From positions 1 through 64,000 of the forward strand of contig JAZUIX010000172.1 of NCBI GenBank assembly GCA_045642445.1: DNA of 64,000 nucleotides, written 5' to 3'. A model generated the notes under the pieces. It made no database searches, was not told the DNA's origin, and saw nothing but the letters and a program-made list of their open reading frames with translations. The number at the start of each line of letters is the position of its first letter. The stretch's first letter is position 1. The position numbers were made by a program, and so were the translations under genes. This document shows positions 31,260 through 39,016 of the stretch, one piece after another. Source of the stretch: Colimorpha sp045642445 (GTDB lineage Bacteria > Bacteroidota > Bacteroidia > Bacteroidales > P3).

Positions 31260-34200
31260 TTATCTGATGATGATTTTCTGAGCTGACTGATTTTTTGTTT
31301 TTATCAAATACAAACCTGCAGGAAGGTTGTTTGTGATTATCTTTTGACTATCCGATTGCAGGATCTGCTGACCGAGGGTGTTGTACAGCATGATGTGCTG
31401 CATTTGGGGATTCTCTATCACGATGTGGTGGTCGAGAGCGTAACAGATGACAGGGGTGGCCGATTCAACATTTTCCACGCCTTGTGTGGATGTTGTAAAA
31501 TATGCCACCAACGTAATATCCGAATCGGGCACCAGCATCCGGGGATTTTCTGTTGATCCATCATTCCAATGATCAAAAACAAATCCGTGTCGGGCTATGG
31601 CTCCTATGCTCATTTCGGTACCCATAGGGAAGCGACCATTTCCTGCCACATATCCCCGTGTGGGGTCGTCGCTGGTGACAGTAATATTGAAATAAGCCAC
31701 AGAATGAACATCCACAACCACGGTGTCGTGCACATCGCTGGGCAAAAATATCGTGTCGAAAACGTCAACAAACACGGTGTCGTGTTCTGTCACCCAAACG
31801 GTGTCGTGCACATAGATGGTGTCGTGAATATAGATGTTTGTGGGTTGGGACGAAGAGAACTTTGACGCTGCCTCACTGGCAAAGAAGGCTGTCCAAATGC
31901 CGACACTATCCAACAGCACTCGCTTGGGGTTCTGTGTGGTTCCATCATTCCAATGGTCGAAACGATAGCCTATTTCGGGGATGGCACCTATCTCGACAAC
32001 ACTTCCTCGAGGATAGCTGCCTCTACCACTGCATTTGCCTTTCGCCACATCATCCGACACCACGGTCAAGTTGCCAAACAAATCAGGGCTCAAGATGGAA
32101 TCGAAGAGGGTTTGGAAGAGCGTGTCGACCACTTGCGTGAACACGGTGTCTTGGTGATAGACAAAAGCGGTATCGAGCACCACCGTTGTCAATGTGTCGT
32201 GCAAGGTGATGTATGTGGTATCATGAAGATAGACGTCGTTCAATGTGTCGCGCAGGGTGATGTCGTCCACATACAGATAATACTCATAGTCGGAATAATA
32301 ATTTATCGCAACATATTTTGCTTCTGCAGGCACCAGCAAGTCGCACATCTGCCACCCTGTGGCAGAAACCGTGACATCGCATAGCGTGTGTGTGAATGCG
32401 TTAGTATCGCCTGTGGTGGTAGAATATCTTACTCGGAAATTTTCATCGTAAGAGTAAGTTTTTTTGTAATGGAAGGTAAGATGCAACGGATTACCCGCCT
32501 GCAAACGAGGCGATATAAGGAATTGGTTATAATCTGTAGACCTGCTCCAACTGCTGAAACGCCAATGGTAGTTGCCGCTATACGGGGCTTGAAGACAGGA
32601 CGCGGAGTCGTATACCCCCGTTTTATTGTCGTTGCTCGTAGTTGCGGCCACATAATGCCAGCATTCCTCGTCTCCGGACTCAAAACCTTCGGTTTGAGGG
32701 AACGTGGTCAGAGGTCCGCAAACATGCCTACCTTGAGGGTTGAAGTTGAAGGAAACGGAACGATGATCATTGCTGATGGTGATATTCGTAATGGCAAAGG
32801 TTGTATCAGGAGTTCCATCACTGAGGTATGGATGAGGATTTGAAGTAGGCGAAAAACTATAGCGGCCATTTGTACCAAAGGCCGCCTGCGACACCGTGCC
32901 TGCAATAGTGTCTACAGCACTATTGGGGCGGAACAGCCACAATTCGTTAGGGGTACTAAAGAAATCGAAGTTGGCATTGTCGGCATAGACGTTGTCGTTG
33001 TAACGCCATATCAACAATCCGCGTCCGGGAATGGAGGAATCGAACGTGTCGCTGCTATTACGATATTCAAGAATATACCATTGGTGGCGATTTGCGGAGG
33101 CAATCTTGTAGGCATGATTCGGTCCCGAAGCCAGCGACTGCATGGTGTATGTGCCGGAATCGGTCAGCTCCGGAATGCTGTCGAACCAGTTGAGGTATTT
33201 GTATTTGAACAACGAATTGGTTTGCTGGGGAGGCGTCATATTGCTGTTCATAATATCCCAGCTGCTTCCCGGCGAAGCATAGGTGTATTCGTAATAATTA
33301 TATATATCGGGACAACCGAGCGTATGGGTCATTTCATGGCAAAACGTCGATACACCGAAATAGTGCGAACCCGAACCAGCCAACTGCAAATTAAAGGTAT
33401 ACACCCGTTTGCCATTGATATAGACATTGCGGTCGTACAGACTCCATTTGTGCGGCCACAACAAATCGTTCCAACTGGTATAGGTACCACTGAGCACAAA
33501 ACAGATATTGTCCACATATCCGTCGTTATCCATATCTATATTGAGCGACGTTGGCACAGGACTATGGGCATTCACCCAGTTCACAGCCCGTTCAAGCAAC
33601 GCGAACTCCCTCTCTCTGCTCTCGGTAGAGTTTGAATAGCCATTGGGATTGGCGGCACTATAAGGCTGGTAGTAGCTACGCGGAAAAGAGTCTTGGAACG
33701 ACAACACCGTGGAACCACTTGGAGCCGGATAGAACGATGTGCGCACATGGAGTTTGTTATAGCTCGACCGCTTGAAATAATTATACATGGACACTCCCGA
33801 AGCGCTGCTGTCGTTGAACATATTGGCTATGGTAGAAAACGGGGAAGAGGTGAGGCTGACCTCATCACTGAATCGCACAAAAATCACAATATTATTCAAC
33901 GTGCCATGGTTTGCACCACTGGTCTTAGGGGTTGCCGGGCGGTATTGTTCTGGGACATCCCAAACTTTGTGCAGCTTTACCAGTTCCTCTTTGCTTGGCA
34001 TAAGACCAGGTTCCAGCCCCACCATTGCGGGATTAATGCGACCTGGCAGATATTGCGTAGGCACCAGTTTCCCATCCTCTATGGCCGCATAGACATATTC
34101 ACCCGTGGCAGGATTCAGCACAATTGTATAGCCTTCAGCATCGTGAAGCCGATGAAAGAATTCATCACCGGTGACGAAACAATGCAACGTGTCGCCCTTG

Positions 34201-34295
34201 GGTTGGATACGTATTACCGACATATTCCTCACCGGAGCTGCCATACATATCCCCATTCCCAGACAAAACACTATCAACGCAAACAAACGTCTCAT
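31260..34295 (-). CDS. M6-family metalloprotease with T9SS sorting domain
   Basis: A 1011-residue secreted protease. The signal peptide covers residues 1-19. An M6-type (immune inhibitor A-like) catalytic domain spans about 130-430, with the zinc motif HEMTH (near 319-323) followed by LGCPDIY. A beta-sandwich domain (about 540-690) resembles MAM/jellyroll modules. Two divergent InlB-type repeats follow (about 745-812 and 865-935; DHWNDGTTQNPKRVL, DHWNDGSTENPRMLV), each preceded by a stretch rich in HDT and VHDT. The last 75 residues form a type A sorting domain (IMLYNTLGQQI, LPAGLYLIKT, QKIIIR). It is probably attached to or released from the cell surface to degrade host or community proteins. 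Confidence 0.85.
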   Translation of the reverse strand: MRRLFALIVFCLGMGICMAAPVRNMSVIRIQPKGDTLHCFVTGDEFFHRLHDAEGYTIVLNPATGEYVYAAIEDGKLVPTQYLPGRINPAMVGLEPGLMPSKEELVKLHKVWDVPEQYRPATPKTSGANHGTLNNIVIFVRFSDEVSLTSSPFSTIANMFNDSSASGVSMYNYFKRSSYNKLHVRTSFYPAPSGSTVLSFQDSFPRSYYQPYSAANPNGYSNSTESREREFALLERAVNWVNAHSPVPTSLNIDMDNDGYVDNICFVLSGTYTSWNDLLWPHKWSLYDRNVYINGKRVYTFNLQLAGSGSHYFGVSTFCHEMTHTLGCPDIYNYYEYTYASPGSSWDIMNSNMTPPQQTNSLFKYKYLNWFDSIPELTDSGTYTMQSLASGPNHAYKIASANRHQWYILEYRNSSDTFDSSIPGRGLLIWRYNDNVYADNANFDFFSTPNELWLFRPNSAVDTIAGTVSQAAFGTNGRYSFSPTSNPHPYLSDGTPDTTFAITNITISNDHRSVSFNFNPQGRHVCGPLTTFPQTEGFESGDEECWHYVAATTSNDNKTGVYDSASCLQAPYSGNYHWRFSSWSRSTDYNQFLISPRLQAGNPLHLTFHYKKTYSYDENFRVRYSTTTGDTNAFTHTLCDVTVSATGWQMCDLLVPAEAKYVAINYYSDYEYYLYVDDITLRDTLNDVYLHDTTYITLHDTLTTVVLDTAFVYHQDTVFTQVVDTLFQTLFDSILSPDLFGNLTVVSDDVAKGKCSGRGSYPRGSVVEIGAIPEIGYRFDHWNDGTTQNPKRVLLDSVGIWTAFFASEAASKFSSSQPTNIYIHDTIYVHDTVWVTEHDTVFVDVFDTIFLPSDVHDTVVVDVHSVAYFNITVTSDDPTRGYVAGNGRFPMGTEMSIGAIARHGFVFDHWNDGSTENPRMLVPDSDITLVAYFTTSTQGVENVESATPVICYALDHHIVIENPQMQHIMLYNTLGQQILQSDSQKIITNNLPAGLYLIKTKNQSAQKIIIR

Positions 34296-34322
34296 ATATC
34301 AATTCAAAAAATTAATAATACT

Positions 34323-35591
34323 TTATTTTTCAATCATCTTCATGCCTACCAAACGGTCGTACCGGTCATTTGGCGACCTGTAGTAGACGTATATACTGTA
34401 CTTATTCGGCGTTTCGTAGTGGTCGCCTTCCAAAGTGGAAGTGAGCCCCCTGCCCTCACCTACGGGCAGAAACACCAATTGATAGGCATAATAGCCTTGC
34501 TTCAACAATAGCCGTAAGGTATATGCCTTAATGTCCGGCTGATACTCCATCCTACTTTGTTCGTCCATGTGCCATTGGGTCAAATCGCCCAATACATAGA
34601 TGCTGCCATTCAAAAATGGGTACTTCATCGGCAGCATAAAATTCACATACACATAATCCGCCTCCGTTTCCTTGTTGTTCCTATCCCACACATTCACCTT
34701 CATGCCGCCATTGAGGGTCTGTTCGGTGATAAAAGGCTTGCCTGAACGGTCCTCCAAAGGGCGCAACAGAGCATACAGTTCACCGCCAAATTCTTCTATC
34801 TTGGCAACATTATACATCGCCGTGCGGATATTGCTGATGTCAAAATAGCGAAAACTATTGCCTCCATCGAAAATATTCTCCTGACGATTGCTATAACTCA
34901 ATGCTCCGCGATCGTAACCCGAAAACTGCAACTCTCGGCGGGTGTCCTGTCTGCCATTTTGTTGCACCACCACATGAAGATAGGCAGGATTCAATGATGG
35001 CGGAAACATATCTCCACGATAATCCGCATTGGCATCAACCAACACATTCACTTGTCGACGCTTTAATATGTCGGAATTATCGTAAGGTACAGCCGTTTCT
35101 CCCAACACCTTCACCGAACCCTCCACCACGCAGAACCTACGACTCAGCACTATGCTGTCGGGTTCATCCTGCGGAGTAACTGTCACCACATAGTTGCCCG
35201 AAATGAGCAACTGGCTGTATTGGGACGGGATATACTGAAAATAGTTCACATAGTCGGTAAGTGTGGTAAAGGAACTATTGTAGTTCTCAATCGGACCTTC
35301 TTCGAAACCATTGATGAACTCAAACGGCTCCATATCGTCAACCTCCCACCTACTGTTGCAATGGCGGATATGATAACGATAATTCTCAATCTCGGCACCC
35401 ATAACATCAAAACGCAACAACAACCGATCGCTGCTACCCAGCACCAAAATCGGGGCCTCCAACTCCACCCCGTTCTTGTAAAGCGTCGCTGTTTTGACAT
35501 CACTCCGCCAATTCGAATCCGACATCAGCTGAGCTTCTGCCTCAAAGGAGAACGCTACCAATATAAAAACCAACAATATATATTTCTGCAT
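34323..35591 (-). CDS. Type IX secretion system plug-domain protein (DUF5103)
   Basis: A 422-residue secreted protein of the DUF5103 family, named as a T9SS plug domain after its association with the SprA translocon. The signal peptide is at residues 1-20. Characteristic strings are LYKNGVELEAPILVLGSSDRLLLRFD, YRYHIRHCNSRWEVDDMEPFEFINGF, YVVTV and, towards the end, GYYAYQLVFLP with a YYRSPNDRYDRLVG tail. Start chosen at the ATG preceding the signal peptide; an ATG 42 bases upstream would overlap the TATCTTTG promoter box. It lies next to a T9SS cargo gene on the same strand. Confidence 0.82.
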   Translation of the reverse strand: MQKYILLVFILVAFSFEAEAQLMSDSNWRSDVKTATLYKNGVELEAPILVLGSSDRLLLRFDVMGAEIENYRYHIRHCNSRWEVDDMEPFEFINGFEEGPIENYNSSFTTLTDYVNYFQYIPSQYSQLLISGNYVVTVTPQDEPDSIVLSRRFCVVEGSVKVLGETAVPYDNSDILKRRQVNVLVDANADYRGDMFPPSLNPAYLHVVVQQNGRQDTRRELQFSGYDRGALSYSNRQENIFDGGNSFRYFDISNIRTAMYNVAKIEEFGGELYALLRPLEDRSGKPFITEQTLNGGMKVNVWDRNNKETEADYVYVNFMLPMKYPFLNGSIYVLGDLTQWHMDEQSRMEYQPDIKAYTLRLLLKQGYYAYQLVFLPVGEGRGLTSTLEGDHYETPNKYSIYVYYRSPNDRYDRLVGMKMIEK

Positions 35592-35620
35592 ATATTGATA
35601 TATATATAAATTGTCCGATG

Positions 35621-35628
35621 CAAAGATA
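35621..35628 (-). promoter_or_regulatory. -7 box (TATCTTTG, minus strand) of the plug-protein gene
   Basis: On the minus strand TATCTTTG lies about 30 bases before the chosen ATG at 35591. No TTG stands 19 bases upstream. The box decides against the longer open frame that starts within it. Confidence 0.5.
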
Positions 35629-35691
35629 GTCAATTTTTCCGAGAAAACGAAAAAAAACGATTCTTTTTTTCAATTCGACAGAAAAAGCCAA

Positions 35692-35801
35692 GTGGCACTT
35701 GTGGCACTCGTGGCACTCTTGTGGCACTCAAAAATGCAACGTATTGTCATTGAATATCATTACGCTACAATTTCCTTGAAGGCGAGAGTGCCACGAGTGC
35801 C
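35692..35801. repeat. GTGGCACTC tandem repeat with inverted partner
   Basis: Four copies of GTGGCACTC/T lie at 35692-35729, one after a two-base insertion. TGGCACTCGTGGCACTC (35702-35718) is the exact complement of 35785-35801, giving a 17-bp stem around a 66-base loop. It sits between the plug-protein promoter and the remnant at 35884. No gene in this 250-base gap. Confidence 0.8.
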
Positions 35802-35883
35802 AACCATCATTTTGTAATGCGTAGGGTGGTAAACGTGTTCTCGTTTCAACCACGGCAGGATTTCCCTGCAATGATTTGATATT

Positions 35884-36249
35884 TTAATGTAATTCCTGGA
35901 CAAGGCGCAACGAGAGGGCACCTGTAGAGCGGGTTTGTGAATACGTATAAGGTGCTTGACTGCCATTGAATAACCAGCCCATAGCCCCACTTCCTGGGTT
36001 ACTAGAATAGGGCGTAGATGTCCAGTACAAACACGAACCGTAATTCGAGATTCCAGCAGACGCGATCTTGAAGCGGTTGCCAGCACCTGGCAGAAATACA
36101 CAACCTGCGGCTTCGAAGTTGTTGTCCCACTCAGTGGCAGTATATACGTTGGTTGTGAAATTGAGGGCACTCGGGTTAAACGTCTTTCCTGCAACAGTAA
36201 TGGCGACATCACCATCGGGGAAAAGGTAATATAGATCACTGCTATTCAT
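35884..36249 (-). pseudogene. Partial FISUMP-type (Fibrobacter major paralogous domain) protein
   Basis: A 121-residue frame that matches only the C-terminal part of a FISUMP/DUF1566-like surface domain: GCVFLPGAGNRF, then NYGSCLYWTSTPY and the closing SLRLVQ. The frame continues in frame upstream of the ATG to a TGA about 50 bases away, encoding a hydrophobic FIAGC-like string, but no regular start is present. The usual N-terminal half and lipoprotein signal are missing or damaged. It is probably a truncated remnant of a gene like the one at 53669. It could still be expressed as a short protein. Confidence 0.55.
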
Positions 36250-36608
36250 TAAAATACATCCCGCGATAAAATATATCGAGAAGGGTATTCAACTTAATTA
36301 CCGATGCAGAGTTACGAACTTTTTTTTGAATTAATAAATTTAAAATTGAAGAATTAAGAATTTTTATGAGTCGTTACCAAACAAGAATCCCCACTTTCTT
36401 CAACTGCAAATCCCCACAAATCGCCGCCAATTTTCGTAAAAACAAAACAGCCCCACCATCGTTGAATGGTCGCTCTGCTTCCGATATGATTCCGACATGA
36501 TTCCGACATGATTCCGATATGATTCCGATATAAGCAATCGGAATCATATCGGAATTATATGGGAAGTATGTGGGAAGTATATCGCAATTACAGCGAAGGA
36601 AAACCGCA
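36250..36608. repeat. 12-bp tandem repeat and 19-bp perfect hairpin in a gene-free gap
   Basis: Four tandem copies of ATGATTCCGAYA occupy about 36485-36529. The last of them, ATTCCGATATGATTCCGAT (36511-36529), has its exact reverse complement at 36537-36555 with a 7-base loop. It follows the stop codon of the Fic gene (minus strand) and is a strong candidate terminator. The rest of the gap shows no gene and no clear promoter; a fragment, CGCCAATTTTCGTAAAA, recalls the dispersed 65-bp repeat. Confidence 0.75.
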
Positions 36609-37664
36609 TCAATCCGACACCTTCCAATAGCCCGACTTGCGAGAGCCTACGCGTTGCAATAAACCCTTGTCACGCAGATGTTTTATAACCTTACGGACTC
36701 CACTTTCCGAGCGATGCAGCTCCGTGGCCAGAGACTCACTGGTAGAATACGGATTCCTCCTCAATGAAGCCAAAACCATGAGCTCCGTCTCTGTCATTTT
36801 ATCCGCTACTTTATCCGCTACTTTATCCGCTACTTCCTTATTGAAAAAACAGACAGCGGCATCTTCTACAGAAGCCTCATAGGACTGGATTTCATCAGAG
36901 AGATGCTTTTCGTGAAGGTTCATCATTGTCTGAATAAAGATGCTCTCATTCTCATTTTCTCGTGCATCCGACAAAGATTGGATGTATTCGGCTTTTTCTT
37001 CTTTGCGGACCTTCATCGGCAACACTCCGAACTCAAACTGAATCAGATTCATCAGCAATCTTGATGCCCTACCGTTTCCGTCCACCCAAGGATGGATGGA
37101 TACCAACACCCAATGAGCCCAAAAACTCAATTCGTAAATCCCCCTAAGATCATTTGGATTCATCGTTGTCCTACGCCGATTCAATTCTTTGCAGAATTGC
37201 TCAAGTCTCTCGGGAACCTTTAGGTAGCTCATATAGGAGCGTCCACCATAGCCAGCACTCACATTTACCAGTCGCAAATCTCCTTCCGCAGCATTGAACG
37301 AACCCGCCATTACGCTATACTTGCTACCTGTATGAGCCATTACTCTTGCCGATAGATGCTTTAGGAAATTGACGGTCACCTCAGTATTTCTGTCAAAGTT
37401 CTTCATTCCCCACTCGTAGGCCTCTTTCAAGTCAAGATTCATCGTCTGCTCCACCAAAGACCGTCCCTTGGCCGTGATGCCCTCATCAAAAAGAAGTTGG
37501 TTCTCCACTTCTGTAACAGTAGAGCCCTCAATAGCAGTGGAGTGGGTAATAATAGAATATAGATAAAACTTTGAATAGTCTATCTGCTGGCCAATACCCA
37601 GTTGGTTATACTTCTCCATCAGCCTCTCCAAATTTCCTACAGCCGATAACTTCTTTGCGGACAT
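36609..37664 (-). CDS. Fic family protein (class II, with winged-helix C terminus)
   Basis: A 351-residue predicted AMP-transferase or related nucleotidyl transferase. The Fic motif HPWVDGNGRASR (191-202) is complete. The inhibitory helix STAIEGS (42-48) lies before the Fic core, which defines class II; its Glu46 would block ATP until relieved. A KVADKVADKM tandem of the tetrapeptide VADK leads into a C-terminal winged-helix domain (about 285-350, SESLATELHRSESGVRKVIKHL), likely DNA-binding. The start is the ATG 45 bases after tilS's stop; a longer frame would overlap tilS. Class II proteins can be stand-alone regulators; no antitoxin is seen beside it. Confidence 0.88.
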   Translation of the reverse strand: MSAKKLSAVGNLERLMEKYNQLGIGQQIDYSKFYLYSIITHSTAIEGSTVTEVENQLLFDEGITAKGRSLVEQTMNLDLKEAYEWGMKNFDRNTEVTVNFLKHLSARVMAHTGSKYSVMAGSFNAAEGDLRLVNVSAGYGGRSYMSYLKVPERLEQFCKELNRRRTTMNPNDLRGIYELSFWAHWVLVSIHPWVDGNGRASRLLMNLIQFEFGVLPMKVRKEEKAEYIQSLSDARENENESIFIQTMMNLHEKHLSDEIQSYEASVEDAAVCFFNKEVADKVADKVADKMTETELMVLASLRRNPYSTSESLATELHRSESGVRKVIKHLRDKGLLQRVGSRKSGYWKVSD

Positions 37665-37708
37665 TAGAATATCATTTTCTTTAATAACGTGCGGAAACGA
37701 AAAATATT

Positions 37709-39016
37709 TTATTCTTGAAAAGATACTTGCAGGATGGTCGTGGTGCTGGGGGTTACGCGGCTGGGGTGGCTGGTGCGTCGGTTCACAATCCAAAGTATCT
37801 GATCGTGGGCATCAACCAACAAGAGTTGCTCCTGTTTCTCCCAAAGGGTGTATTTATGGTCAATAAAGAAATCGCTCAACAGCTGGGTGCCCTGCTTCAT
37901 TCCCAAGGGTTGGAAACGGTCGCCCTCGTGCCAATGTCGCAGTGTGAGAGGCATTGCCACTTTATCGGCATCGAACACGGCCATGTTTTCAGGCAGATGT
38001 TTGAGATCTAACAAAAAATCTTCACGAGGGATTGTTTCGACATTTAATACCACATTGTCGGTGTCATTCAACGAAGTGCTTGCAAGGGGTGTCAATATCA
38101 GTTTTTGACGGTCAAGCAATGCCGAATAAGCGGTCGAGACAAAGATTTTCCCAGATTGAGTGGCTGAGAGAATGTCTGACACTATGTCAGCGTTAAAACC
38201 AAAGGGTTTGAGTATCTCAAAAAGCATCTGACAACGAAATCCCTCATCGGAAGGCAACCCCACAAGATTCACCTCAATCCTACCTTCGTCAAGATGGCGA
38301 ATCAATTGTTCTCTATAGGGTTGTAAAAGATGCTGATAAAGTTGCTCTGTGGCTTGGAGATGCAGGATGGTCTGCTGCAAAGTTTCGTCTACTGACGGCT
38401 GCAGTTGTCGCAGTAAGGGCATCAACAGATGTCGAATCTGGTTGCGGCGATATTCCAAAGAGGCGTTGGTTACATCCTCAACATGTTCCAACTGATGTTC
38501 CTGGGCGTATGCCGTGATTTGTTCACGACTGAATATGAGCATGGGCCGCACCACATGGCCTTGTACGGGCAGTATGCCGTGAAGACCGGCAAGACCTGTA
38601 CCTCGCAGGAGGTTGAGGAAAAAAGTCTCGGCCACGTCATCACGATGGTGGGCGGTGAAAACCGATGCGTAATCGTGTTGTTGGATGAGCTGTTCAAAAT
38701 AGTTGTAACGCAAGAAGCGCGCAGCCTCTTCCACGCCCTGACCCCGTCGCTCGGCTTCTGCCATAGTGTTGAAGTGGGCCACATGGAAGGGCACGCCATA
38801 ACGAGCTGCCAACTGGCGGACAAAATACTCGTCGCGGTCGCAGTCGGAAGGTCGGAGATGAAAATTGCAATGGGCTATGGCAAAGCGATAGCCTGCCGAA
38901 TACATCAGATGAGCAAGTACGACGGAATCAATACCGCCGCTTATAGCAAGCAACACCTCTTGGTCTTGAGACAAGAGGTGTTGCTGCTGAATATGTGCGG
39001 TAAACTGTTTGAGCAC
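37709..39016 (-). CDS. tilS: tRNA(Ile)-lysidine synthase TilS
   Basis: ATP-dependent enzyme that converts the wobble C34 of tRNA-Ile(CAU) to lysidine, making it read AUA; essential in most bacteria. The PP-loop SGGIDS (26-31) and the HHRDDVAET string in the N-terminal half are diagnostic, followed by a TilS substrate-binding region and a C-terminal domain (about 365-435: FQPLGMKQGTQLLSDFFID). The start codon is GTG and shares its first base with the last base of the preceding TAG (TAGTG), so its translation is coupled to the 12-kb cargo gene. The 435-residue length is normal. Confidence 0.92.
   Translation of the reverse strand: MLKQFTAHIQQQHLLSQDQEVLLAISGGIDSVVLAHLMYSAGYRFAIAHCNFHLRPSDCDRDEYFVRQLAARYGVPFHVAHFNTMAEAERRGQGVEEAARFLRYNYFEQLIQQHDYASVFTAHHRDDVAETFFLNLLRGTGLAGLHGILPVQGHVVRPMLIFSREQITAYAQEHQLEHVEDVTNASLEYRRNQIRHLLMPLLRQLQPSVDETLQQTILHLQATEQLYQHLLQPYREQLIRHLDEGRIEVNLVGLPSDEGFRCQMLFEILKPFGFNADIVSDILSATQSGKIFVSTAYSALLDRQKLILTPLASTSLNDTDNVVLNVETIPREDFLLDLKHLPENMAVFDADKVAMPLTLRHWHEGDRFQPLGMKQGTQLLSDFFIDHKYTLWEKQEQLLLVDAHDQILWIVNRRTSHPSRVTPSTTTILQVSFQE

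Noticed and set aside
35592..35633. ATG start 14 codons earlier for the plug-domain protein
   Set aside because: It overlaps the TATCTTTG box and would put a polar stretch before the signal peptide.
36485..36555. Possible CRISPR array from regularly repeated 12-mers
   Set aside because: No unique spacers; units are contiguous and short, and no cas genes lie nearby.
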